From contig JBCDBO010000062.1 in the NCBI GenBank assembly GCA_039183535.1, positions 1 to 17,869 on the forward strand: a stretch of DNA of 17,869 nucleotides. The letters run 5' to 3'. The notes below the pieces were generated by a model that saw only the letters and a list, made by a program, of their open reading frames with translations, searched no databases and was not told the origin of the DNA. Source of the stretch: JBCAXA01 sp039183535 (GTDB taxonomy: Bacteria; Pseudomonadota; Gammaproteobacteria; Steroidobacterales; Woeseiaceae). Position 1 is the stretch's first letter, and the number at the start of each line of letters is the position of its first letter. A program made the translations under genes and the position numbers. This document shows positions 5,293 through 12,279 of the stretch, piece by piece.

Positions 5293-7262
5293 TTCCTGAG
5301 TACGGCAACTTTTTTTTGGCGTTGGCACTTGCCTTGGCGTTGGTGCAATGGATCGTTCCTCTGGTCGGCGCGACGCGCGGCGACGAGGCGCTGATGCGCG
5401 TTGCAGGGCCAGCGGCATGGCTGCAGTTCGCCGCGGTTGCGGCAGCGTTTGCTGTCTTGACCCACGCATTCATTGTCAGTGATTTCTCGGTCCGCTACGT
5501 CGCTGCTAACTCGAATACCGATCTGCCGCTGATGTATCGCATCGCCGCGGTTTGGGGTGCGCATGAAGGTTCGCTGGTGCTGTGGTTACTGATTCAGGCG
5601 CTATGGACGGTAGCGGTGGTGGCCGCTAGTGGCCGCTTGCCGATTGAAATCCGCTCGCGGGTCATTGCGGTACTCGGTTTTGTCAGTGTTGGTTTTCTTT
5701 TGTTTACGCTGTTCACCTCGAACCCGTTTTTGCGACTGCAACCGGGACCGAGCCAGGGTGCCGATTTGAATCCGCTGTTGCAGGATCCGGGGCTCGCGAT
5801 TCATCCGCCGGTGTTGTACACGGGCTATGTCGGCTTCTCGGTCGCCTTCGCGTTTGCCGTCGCGGCGATGCTGGCCGGCAAGCTCGATCGCGATTGGGCG
5901 CGCTGGACCCGGCCATGGACGACGCTCGCGTGGACCTTTTTGACCGTCGGCATCGCGCTCGGCAGTTGGTGGGCGTATTACGAGCTCGGCTGGGGCGGCT
6001 GGTGGTTCTGGGACCCGGTAGAGAATGCCTCGTTCATGCCGTGGCTGGTTGGTACCGCCTTGATTCACTCGCTGGCGGTTACCGAGACACGCGGCTTGTT
6101 CAAAAGCTGGACGTTGTTGCTCGCCATTTCGGCGTTCTCGTTGAGTCTGTTGGGCACGTTTCTGGTGCGGTCCGGCGTTTTGGTATCGGTGCACTCGTTC
6201 GCGAGTGATCCGGCACGCGGGTATGCGATTCTCGCGTTCCTGGCAGTCGTTGTTGGTGGTGCGTTAATTCTGTACGCATGGCGAGCCCCCAGCTTAGACT
6301 CAGCCGCTGGATTTCGTTTGTTGTCCCGAGAAACTGCGCTGTTGGCGAACAATGTCCTGTTGGCCATCGCCGCTATTTTGATTCTTTACGGGACGCTAGC
6401 GCCAATCGGTTACGACTGGTTCGATCTCGGTAAAATCTCGATCGGCCCGTCGGTGTTCGAGCTGTTCTTCTTATTGCCGATGCTGCCGCTTCTGTTCTTA
6501 ATCGGTGTCGGGATGCATACGAGTTGGAAAGAGTCGCCGGCGCAGCGCTTGCAGCGTTTGTTGCTAAAGCCAGCCGTGCTGGCGCCACTGATCGGGGTTG
6601 CCGTGCCATGGCTGTTATTCGGGCGGCCATCGCTACTGACCGTCGTTGCGATGACCGCAGGGGCGTGGGTCTTGCTCGCGGCGTTGGTCGCGCCCGTGCA
6701 GGCGATGCTTGGCCGACAACGCATCGCGACACGGGCAGCGTGGGGTATGCATATCGCACACATCGGTGTCGGCGTATTCACGCTCGGCGCAACGGTCGTG
6801 TCGACGTTTAGCATCGAGACGGATCAAGCGATCCGCGTTGGTGAGAGCGTTACTGTCGCCGGCGTTGAGTTTCGATTGCGCGACCTACGAGCCGTTGCGG
6901 GGCCCAACTATGACGCGCAGGAAGGGGAGTTCGAGATTCGCAAGAACGATCGTCTGATCGGTCTGGTAAGCCCACAAAAACGCACCTACCGCGTGCAGAA
7001 AAATCCAATGACCGAAGCGGGTATCGACGCCAGTCTCAGTCGTGATTGGTTTGTGGCGCTCGGCGAGCCACTGGGTGGCGGTGCGTGGTCGGTGCGCATT
7101 CAGTACAAACCGATGCTGCGCTGGGTCTGGTTAGGCGCGTTGATCATGGCGTTTGGTGGCGTCATTGCGATCAGCGATCCGCGATATCGTCGCCGCCGCG
7201 TCAACGTCGAGGAAAAAGTCGGCGAGACGATCGATGCCGACGCGGCCGGAGTTCCCGCATGA
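5289..7262 (+). CDS. ccmF: Haem lyase subunit CcmF
   Basis: CcmF is the large polytopic core of the System I haem ligase, joining haem vinyl groups to the cysteines of apocytochrome CxxCH motifs in the periplasm. The 657-residue product has the normal length and many hydrophobic helices. The haem-handling Trp-rich loop reads WGGWWFWDPVENA (235-247). Conserved histidines sit at H172 (IHPPVLY), H260, H302 (VHSFASD) and H491 (GMHIAHIGV), in line with the four known in the E. coli protein. The LLANN motif (351-355) and the periplasmic domain near 505-620 are also present. The start overlaps the ccmE stop, and the stop overlaps the ccmG start. Confidence 0.98.
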   Translation: MIPEYGNFFLALALALALVQWIVPLVGATRGDEALMRVAGPAAWLQFAAVAAAFAVLTHAFIVSDFSVRYVAANSNTDLPLMYRIAAVWGAHEGSLVLWLLIQALWTVAVVAASGRLPIEIRSRVIAVLGFVSVGFLLFTLFTSNPFLRLQPGPSQGADLNPLLQDPGLAIHPPVLYTGYVGFSVAFAFAVAAMLAGKLDRDWARWTRPWTTLAWTFLTVGIALGSWWAYYELGWGGWWFWDPVENASFMPWLVGTALIHSLAVTETRGLFKSWTLLLAISAFSLSLLGTFLVRSGVLVSVHSFASDPARGYAILAFLAVVVGGALILYAWRAPSLDSAAGFRLLSRETALLANNVLLAIAAILILYGTLAPIGYDWFDLGKISIGPSVFELFFLLPMLPLLFLIGVGMHTSWKESPAQRLQRLLLKPAVLAPLIGVAVPWLLFGRPSLLTVVAMTAGAWVLLAALVAPVQAMLGRQRIATRAAWGMHIAHIGVGVFTLGATVVSTFSIETDQAIRVGESVTVAGVEFRLRDLRAVAGPNYDAQEGEFEIRKNDRLIGLVSPQKRTYRVQKNPMTEAGIDASLSRDWFVALGEPLGGGAWSVRIQYKPMLRWVWLGALIMAFGGVIAISDPRYRRRRVNVEEKVGETIDADAAGVPA

Positions 7263-7810
7263 GCGATGCGCGCCGTCGCCTGATCATTGCGGTGTTACCG
7301 CTGGCGGTGTTCGCGGGCTTGGTAACGCTATTCATCGCCGGTGTCGAGAACAGCGAGCGGCGCAGCGAGCTGCCATCGCCGCTCATTGGCAAGTCGTTGC
7401 CGGCATTCGAGTTGCCGGAACTTCGTAACCCGACGACGACGATCAACAGCGACCAGCTGACCGGCGACTACTTGTTGGTCAACGTCTGGGCGAGCTGGTG
7501 TTTTGCGTGTCGTCAAGAACACGATTTTCTGCTCTCGCTGGCCGAGCGCGACGAGATTCGGATCGTTGGCCTGAATTGGCGCGATACGCGTCCCGCCGCG
7601 CTCAAGTGGCTAGGGGACCTCGGCGATCCGTACGCCGAAATCCTGTTTGACGGTGACGGCCGTGCCGGTATCGATTTTGGGGTTTACGGCGCCCCGGAGA
7701 CGTTTCTAATTGCGCCTAACGGCGACATCGTCGCGAAGCACATTGGTCCGCTCAATGAAGCCTTGTGGCAAGACAAGCTCGCGCCACTCATTCGTCGAGA
7801 CGGATCATGA
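7259..7810 (+). CDS. ccmG: Thiol:disulphide interchange protein CcmG/DsbE
   Basis: CcmG is a membrane-anchored periplasmic thioredoxin that keeps the cysteines of apocytochrome c and CcmH reduced, receiving electrons from DsbD/CcdA (not in this window). The 183-residue protein has an N-terminal anchor helix (about 8-28) and a thioredoxin fold. The redox motif is WASWCFACRQEH (C81, C84) and the cis-proline loop is GVYGAPETF (P146). The frame is open to 7046, but that extension is antisense-like filler inside ccmF. The ATG at 7259 overlaps the ccmF stop and gives the expected short cytoplasmic N terminus (SDARRR). Confidence 0.97.
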   Translation: MSDARRRLIIAVLPLAVFAGLVTLFIAGVENSERRSELPSPLIGKSLPAFELPELRNPTTTINSDQLTGDYLLVNVWASWCFACRQEHDFLLSLAERDEIRIVGLNWRDTRPAALKWLGDLGDPYAEILFDGDGRAGIDFGVYGAPETFLIAPNGDIVAKHIGPLNEALWQDKLAPLIRRDGS

Positions 7811-8220
7811 AGCGGTTTGTCATCGCTATCGTTGCGGCCCTTGGCGTGATCACGACGGCGTCCGCCATCGATCGCGGACCGGCGTTTGACGACCCTGATT
7901 TGCAAGCACGGTACCAGCGCCTGATCAGCGAGATTCGTTGCGTCACATGCCAAAACATGACGATCAAGGACTCAAATGTTTTCCTAGCGGCTGATTTGCG
8001 GCGCGAGGTGCGCGAGCGGATCGAGGCGGGTTACAGCGATTCGGAGATTTTCGAATTTCTAACCGCTCGGTACGGCGACTTCGTGCTCTACAAAACGCCG
8101 TTTAATGCTCGCACGTGGGCCGTCTATGCCGCGCCGCCGCTGTTTTTGCTGCTGGGGGCATACATCGCCTGGCGGACCGTTCGGCGGCGAATGGCCTTGC
8201 CGCTGGACGACAGCGAATGA
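7807..8220 (+). CDS. ccmH: Cytochrome c maturation protein CcmH
   Basis: CcmH is the periplasmic thiol-oxidoreductase of the haem ligase complex; its cysteine pair reduces or holds apocytochrome thiols. The 137-residue protein has a signal peptide (1-20, ending TASA), the family motif RCVTCQN with C45 and C48, a small three-helix domain, and a C-terminal membrane anchor (about 103-122) followed by RTVRRR. It is the short form, not fused to CcmI as in E. coli. The ATG at 7807 overlaps the ccmG stop; an earlier in-frame start at 7765 would add a non-signal extension inside ccmG and is not used here. Confidence 0.97.
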   Translation: MKRFVIAIVAALGVITTASAIDRGPAFDDPDLQARYQRLISEIRCVTCQNMTIKDSNVFLAADLRREVRERIEAGYSDSEIFEFLTARYGDFVLYKTPFNARTWAVYAAPPLFLLLGAYIAWRTVRRRMALPLDDSE

Positions 8221-9203
8221 GTCCATTCATCGGAGTCGCGGCAACCATCGCGGTTGTCGTTCTCGCTATCGCGTGTTGGCCGCTGTGGCGCGGCCAACAA
8301 GTGGCGCTCGCCGCGGTTACCTTGGTTTGCGGCGCTGCCATTGGTTGCGGGGTTTACGTCAGCACGAGCAACTACGATCCCAGCAAACCGGGTCGGACGT
8401 TGACGCTGAACGAACAGCTCAGCGAGCTGCGCCAGCTCGCTCAAGCGCGACCCAACGAGCCGTCCGGATGGCAAAAGCTGTGCAACGCGCTAGTGATGAC
8501 TGGCGATGCGGCTAACGCCGTCGCCGCCTGTGAAACGGCCTATGCTGTATCGGATAAAACCGATGCAAGCCTGATGCTCGATTACGCCGAGGCGTTAGCG
8601 CAAAAAGATCCGGCGACCGTGGTCGGTGAGGCGGGACATCTGATTGAGAACGCCTTGAAGCTCGAGCCCAGTAACATCCGAGCACTTTGGTACGGCGGCG
8701 CCGCTGCGGCCGCCCGTGGCGAGCGCGAACTTGGCGCCAAACGCTTCGAGGCGATGCTACGGCCGGATACGCCGCCAGAGATTCGCAAGATTTTGGTGGC
8801 CAATATCCGCGACTTGCGCGGCGCAGCGACGGCGCCGCAGCCAGCATCGGCCGAACAGCCGGCGGGGAAACAAATTGCTGTCGATATTCGCTTGGCCGAA
8901 TCGTTGGTTCCACTGCCGGCTGGCGCGACGTTATTTTTGATCGCAACGACGGCGGCCGGTGGACCGCCGCTGGGTGTTGTGCGCCGGCCAGCGTCGGTAC
9001 TGCCAACGACGCTCTCTATTGGCGATAGCGATGCGATGATTCAAGGCCGAACGATTAGCAGCCAAGCTAATATTCGGCTCATTGCGAGGGTATCTGCCTC
9101 GGGGCAGCCCGCGGCGCAACCCGGTGATCGCTTCGGTCAGCTCGACATTGCCGTCGCCGCAACCGAGACCGTCGTATTAACGATCGATCAGATCGTTAAG
9201 TAG
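8217..9203 (+). CDS. ccmI: Apocytochrome c chaperone CcmI (short-loop form)
   Basis: CcmI binds the C-terminal helix of apocytochromes c and brings them to CcmF/CcmH. The 328-residue protein has two N-terminal helices (about 3-24 and 29-49). Helical repeats that look like TPR units follow (about 63-195, for example the segment AAAAARGERELGAKRFEAML). The C-terminal beta-domain is typical of CcmI/CycH (about 220-328: LPAGATLFLIA, PPLGVVRRPAS, DSDAMIQGRTIS, VLTIDQIV). The loop between the two helices is only RGQQ, whereas the usual CcmI has a cytoplasmic loop of several tens of residues with a leucine-zipper character. The ATG at 8217 overlaps the ccmH stop. The final eight bases overlap the convergent desaturase gene. 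Confidence 0.94.
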   Translation: MSPFIGVAATIAVVVLAIACWPLWRGQQVALAAVTLVCGAAIGCGVYVSTSNYDPSKPGRTLTLNEQLSELRQLAQARPNEPSGWQKLCNALVMTGDAANAVAACETAYAVSDKTDASLMLDYAEALAQKDPATVVGEAGHLIENALKLEPSNIRALWYGGAAAAARGERELGAKRFEAMLRPDTPPEIRKILVANIRDLRGAATAPQPASAEQPAGKQIAVDIRLAESLVPLPAGATLFLIATTAAGGPPLGVVRRPASVLPTTLSIGDSDAMIQGRTISSQANIRLIARVSASGQPAAQPGDRFGQLDIAVAATETVVLTIDQIVK

Positions 9204-10116
9204 CCTCGCTACGAGCTGCGCGTTGCTTCTCTAGCGCATCGGCCATGACGGTCGCATTCGGCAGCTTAAATTCGCTAACCAAGCGAAACCACGACATCAC
9301 TTTCAACAGGCACCACGTTAGGTCGAACTGCCACCAAAACAAGCCATGACGCGCTGAGTTGGCAAATTTATGGTGATTGTTGTGCCAGCCCTCACCAAGG
9401 GCCAACAGCCCGACAATCCAGTTGTTGGTGCTGTCGTCTTTCGCGTCGAAGGGTCGACCGCCCCAGATGTGACAGACGGAGTTGACCATGAACGTTGCAT
9501 GCCACAAAGCCACCGTGCCGATGAAATAAACCCACACAACGAACTGCACGCCGTTAGTCCCAGACTCGGGGAACAACCAACCAATCAACGTGCCGATAAG
9601 GTAGATAACCGCGGCTTGGCCAAATACGATCCACGCATACTGGCGCTGCAGCCATTTCAGTTCTGGATACTTGTGCAAGTCCCGCGCGCCGGCGCCGTTC
9701 TCGTTAAACGACTCTGGGCTGAACATCCAGCCCATATGCGATTGCCAGAAGCCCTTCGTTCGCGGGGAATGGATGTCTTTGTCGGTTTCGGTATAGCGGT
9801 GGTGGGTTCGATGGTGCGCGACCCACCACAACGGTCCGCCCTGGATAGCCAGGGAGCCGAACAACGCGAGCATAAATTGAACGCCTCGGCCCGCTTTGAA
9901 CGAGCGGTGGGCCAACAGGCGATGGAAGCCCGCCGTGATCCCAAAGCCGCGCACAACGTAGTACGCGAGCATGGCCACCACCGCCGTCGTGCTGGCGCCG
10001 ACGACAAAGGCAAACGCTGCCCCAACATGGAACAACAGCATGGCAATCACAACAAATCGAGCCTGTTTCACTTGGCTGGTGCCGTACGACGGCATCGTTT
10101 CTGCAACGGTATTCAT
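9196..10116 (-). CDS. Membrane fatty acid desaturase, delta-9 acyl-CoA type
   Basis: This is a di-iron membrane desaturase that introduces a cis double bond into a saturated acyl chain using O2 and an electron donor. The 306-residue protein has all three histidine boxes: HRLLAH (65-70), HHRTHH (101-106) and HNNHH (245-249). The stearoyl-CoA/OLE1-type landmarks GITAGFHRL, WHATFMVNS (205-213) and HIWGGRPF (216-223) are also present. Four hydrophobic segments are visible. No cytochrome b5 domain is fused, as usual for bacterial members. Whether the substrate is acyl-CoA or phospholipid acyl is not decided by sequence. The gene is divergent from the flavoprotein/DUF1365/Cfa-like operon and could supply its unsaturated substrate. 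Its end overlaps ccmI by eight bases. Confidence 0.93.
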   Translation of the reverse strand: MNTVAETMPSYGTSQVKQARFVVIAMLLFHVGAAFAFVVGASTTAVVAMLAYYVVRGFGITAGFHRLLAHRSFKAGRGVQFMLALFGSLAIQGGPLWWVAHHRTHHRYTETDKDIHSPRTKGFWQSHMGWMFSPESFNENGAGARDLHKYPELKWLQRQYAWIVFGQAAVIYLIGTLIGWLFPESGTNGVQFVVWVYFIGTVALWHATFMVNSVCHIWGGRPFDAKDDSTNNWIVGLLALGEGWHNNHHKFANSARHGLFWWQFDLTWCLLKVMSWFRLVSEFKLPNATVMADALEKQRAARSEAT

Positions 10117-10160
10117 AGTGGTTACGCTTTGGGGTGGGTGGTGCGCTTAAGATCCAGCGC

Positions 10161-10190
10161 TTGAAATACGCATCAGGCGGCGCGTAATGT
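10161..10190 (+). promoter_or_regulatory. Candidate promoter for the flavoprotein-DUF1365-Cfa operon
   Basis: TTGAAA (10161-10166), an 18-base spacer and TAATGT (10185-10190) resemble a sigma-70 promoter with a weak -10. GCGCTT occurs twice, at 10143-10148 and 10157-10162, and the second copy overlaps the -35. On the minus strand, TACAAT (bases 10200-10205) could be the -10 of the desaturase, though I see no good -35 for it. The 131-base gap must serve both divergent genes. Confidence 0.3.
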
Positions 10191-10247
10191 CAGCCCGATA
10201 TTGTACGTGCATCGAAGGCTGTCCACCATCATTAAACAAGCAAAATC

Positions 10248-11516
10248 ATGCGCATAGCTATCGTTGGAGGCGGTATTTCGGGTCTTACCGCCGCGTATCG
10301 TCTCGGTCAGCGCTTCGACACGGTGATTTTCGAGGCGGAAAGCTGGCTCGGTGGCCACACCCATACGGTCGCTGTGGACAGCCCGGAGGGGCCAATTTCG
10401 GTCGATACGGGTTTCATCGTCTACAACGAACGCAACTACCCACGATTTAGCGCGTTTTTGGCCGAACTCGACGTTGCAACGCAGTCGTCCGTCATGAGTT
10501 TCGGCGTCCACGACGCGGCCTCAGGCATTGAGTACAGCGGCACCAACCTCAAAACGCTGTTCGCCCAGCCAAGCAATTTGGCATCGCCGCGCTATTGGGC
10601 GTTTCTCCGCGAAATCCTGCGTTTCAATCGCTTGGCGAATGCGGCACTCGAGAGCGCCATTGAGCCGGCAACGACGTTGACCGATTTTTTGGATGAACAC
10701 CGCTTTTCGTCGATGCTGCGGTCTTTGTACCTATTGCCGATGGCCAGCGCGATCTGGTCCACCGGCGAGGGCAAGATCGGCGAATACCCGCTGGCGACGT
10801 TCCTGCGCTTTTTTGCCAATCATGGTTTGATTGGACTGACTGGCCGACCGGCGTGGCGGGTCATTGCCGGCGGCTCGGAGCGCTATGTCGACAAATTGAA
10901 GCAGCAGTTGCCGGCTGACATCCGCTTGGCGACGCCGGTCCAAGCGGTAACGCGCGGTCGCGATCGTGTTGAGATTCGCACGGTTTCAGGCGCGAGCGAT
11001 CACTTCGACGCCGTCGTATTTGCGTGCCACCCGGATCAGGCACTGGCGCTATTGGGCGCCTCGGCGAGCCCGGCGGAACGCGAAATACTGCTGGCGGTTC
11101 CCTACACGGACAACAGCGTTGTCTTACACACCGACGAATCGGTGTTACCGCGTGCGCGACGCGCATGGTCCGCATGGAACTACTGGTGTGACGCAACGCG
11201 CCGCGATACGCGGCCCGCCGTTACCTACTCGATGAACACGCTGCAAAACCTGAGCAGCAATACACACTATCTGGTCACACTTAACCGGGATGCAGCGATC
11301 GCGAGCGACAAGATCATCGCGAAGTTTCGTTATTCACACCCCATCTACACGCCGGCTGGCTTGCAAGCGCAAGCGCGGCATAGCGACATTAGCGGTAAGA
11401 ATCGTACGTTCTACTGCGGTGCGTATTGGGGCTACGGGTTTCATGAAGACGGCGTTGTCAGCGGTGAGCGTGTTGCCCGTGAGATTGCCGCACTAGGCCG
11501 TCAGCATGCCGCATAG
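10248..11516 (+). CDS. FAD-dependent oxidoreductase of the flavin amine oxidase type, lipid-linked
   Basis: The 422-residue protein starts with a Rossmann dinucleotide fold (IVGGGISGLTAAYRL, residues 5-19), the ribose-binding acid E29 in FEAES and the GGHTHT loop (35-40). It ends with a second FAD-contacting motif, YWGYGFHEDGVVSGERVA. This is the NAD/FAD-binding amine-oxidase-like family that typically sits beside DUF1365 and a Cfa-like methyltransferase in Proteobacteria. Such flavoproteins are implicated in oxidising or desaturating methylated acyl chains, for example in furan fatty acid synthesis in Rhodobacter. A true amine substrate is unlikely in this context. The gene overlaps the DUF1365 gene by 11 bases and is probably the first gene of a three-gene operon. 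ATG at 10248 places the Rossmann strand immediately at the N terminus, as expected. Confidence 0.88.
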   Translation: MRIAIVGGGISGLTAAYRLGQRFDTVIFEAESWLGGHTHTVAVDSPEGPISVDTGFIVYNERNYPRFSAFLAELDVATQSSVMSFGVHDAASGIEYSGTNLKTLFAQPSNLASPRYWAFLREILRFNRLANAALESAIEPATTLTDFLDEHRFSSMLRSLYLLPMASAIWSTGEGKIGEYPLATFLRFFANHGLIGLTGRPAWRVIAGGSERYVDKLKQQLPADIRLATPVQAVTRGRDRVEIRTVSGASDHFDAVVFACHPDQALALLGASASPAEREILLAVPYTDNSVVLHTDESVLPRARRAWSAWNYWCDATRRDTRPAVTYSMNTLQNLSSNTHYLVTLNRDAAIASDKIIAKFRYSHPIYTPAGLQAQARHSDISGKNRTFYCGAYWGYGFHEDGVVSGERVAREIAALGRQHAA

Positions 11517-12267
11517 TTGTTTGTATCGCGGCTGGGTACGGCACGAACGGCTCGTGAAGCCGGCGCAGACATTTACCTATCCGACTTTCATGACGTATCT
11601 GGCATTGGCTGAAGTTGATGAGTTGGAACGATCGTTGTTCGGGTTCTCTGCACGACGCTTCGCACCGATTTGGCTACGCCGCCAAGATCATGCGGGTCGG
11701 GTTGACGAATCCTTGTTTGAAAGCACAGTTAAGCATCTACGCGACAACGGATTTTCCGGCCCGATTGCCGATATCAGATTGCTAACGAACCTGCGATACT
11801 GGGGTCACTGTTTCAATCCGATCAGCGTTTATTATTGCTACGCCGATGTGGGTAACAATCCGGTAGCCGTGGTGTTGGAGGTGACGAACACACCTTGGGA
11901 TCAACGGCACCGCTACGTCATACCGCTGGAGGAGGGACAGCGTCGCTATGCATTCGATAAGACGTTCCATGTATCGCCATTCTTTTCGATGGACATGCGT
12001 TACGAGAGCTTTATCGCCACACCGGGCGAACGTTTGCGGTTTGCATTGACGAATTGGAAGGACGGCGAAGCCGTGCACCGGGCCAGCCTTGTGCTGGAGC
12101 GTGAGGCATTGACGTCTGCCCGCCTGTGGCGGCGGGCGTTAGGGGAGGTATCTGTGACGGGTCGAAATCTCGCTCGTATTTACTGGCAAGCGGCGCGCTT
12201 GTGGTTGAAAGGAGCGACGTATCATCGTCACCCCGGTCCAGACGCATCGGGTAACGCGGGACATTAA
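11506..12267 (+). CDS. DUF1365 family protein
   Basis: The 253-residue protein shows the DUF1365 landmarks: an N-terminal LYRGWVRHERLVKP, RLLTNLRYWGHCFNPISVYYCY (91-112, only part needed for recognition: the FNPISVYY core at 103-110), TNTPWDQRHRYV (127-138) and KTFHVSPFFSMD (152-163). The family has no firmly established activity. Its conserved His, Tyr and Asp residues and constant pairing with a flavoprotein and a Cfa-like enzyme suggest a role in acyl-chain modification or presentation. A C-terminal hydrophobic/aromatic stretch (about 221-240) could touch the membrane. The start ATG lies within the end of the flavoprotein gene, pointing to translational coupling. Confidence 0.93.
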   Translation: MPHSCLYRGWVRHERLVKPAQTFTYPTFMTYLALAEVDELERSLFGFSARRFAPIWLRRQDHAGRVDESLFESTVKHLRDNGFSGPIADIRLLTNLRYWGHCFNPISVYYCYADVGNNPVAVVLEVTNTPWDQRHRYVIPLEEGQRRYAFDKTFHVSPFFSMDMRYESFIATPGERLRFALTNWKDGEAVHRASLVLEREALTSARLWRRALGEVSVTGRNLARIYWQAARLWLKGATYHRHPGPDASGNAGH

Positions 12268-12270
12268 GGC

Positions 12271-12275
12271 AGGGA
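12271..12275 (+). promoter_or_regulatory. Ribosome binding site deciding the TTG start of the Cfa-like gene
   Basis: AGGGA lies four bases before the TTG at 12280. No ATG or GTG with a comparable site occurs before the conserved part of the protein, so this supports TTG as the start. Confidence 0.6.
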
Positions 12276-12279
12276 ACAC

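Noticed and set aside
7046..7258. 71-residue N-terminal extension of ccmG
   Set aside because: It is inside ccmF in another frame, Arg-rich and not conserved-looking; ATG at 7259 overlaps the ccmF stop and precedes the anchor helix directly.
8115..8216. 34-residue N-terminal extension of ccmI that would add more sequence before the first helix
   Set aside because: It lies inside ccmH in another frame; the ATG at 8217 in the ccmH stop overlap matches the junction style of the whole operon.
9370..10164. 264-codon plus-strand frame opposite the desaturase
   Set aside because: No motif; the minus strand has three complete histidine boxes and a family-typical length.
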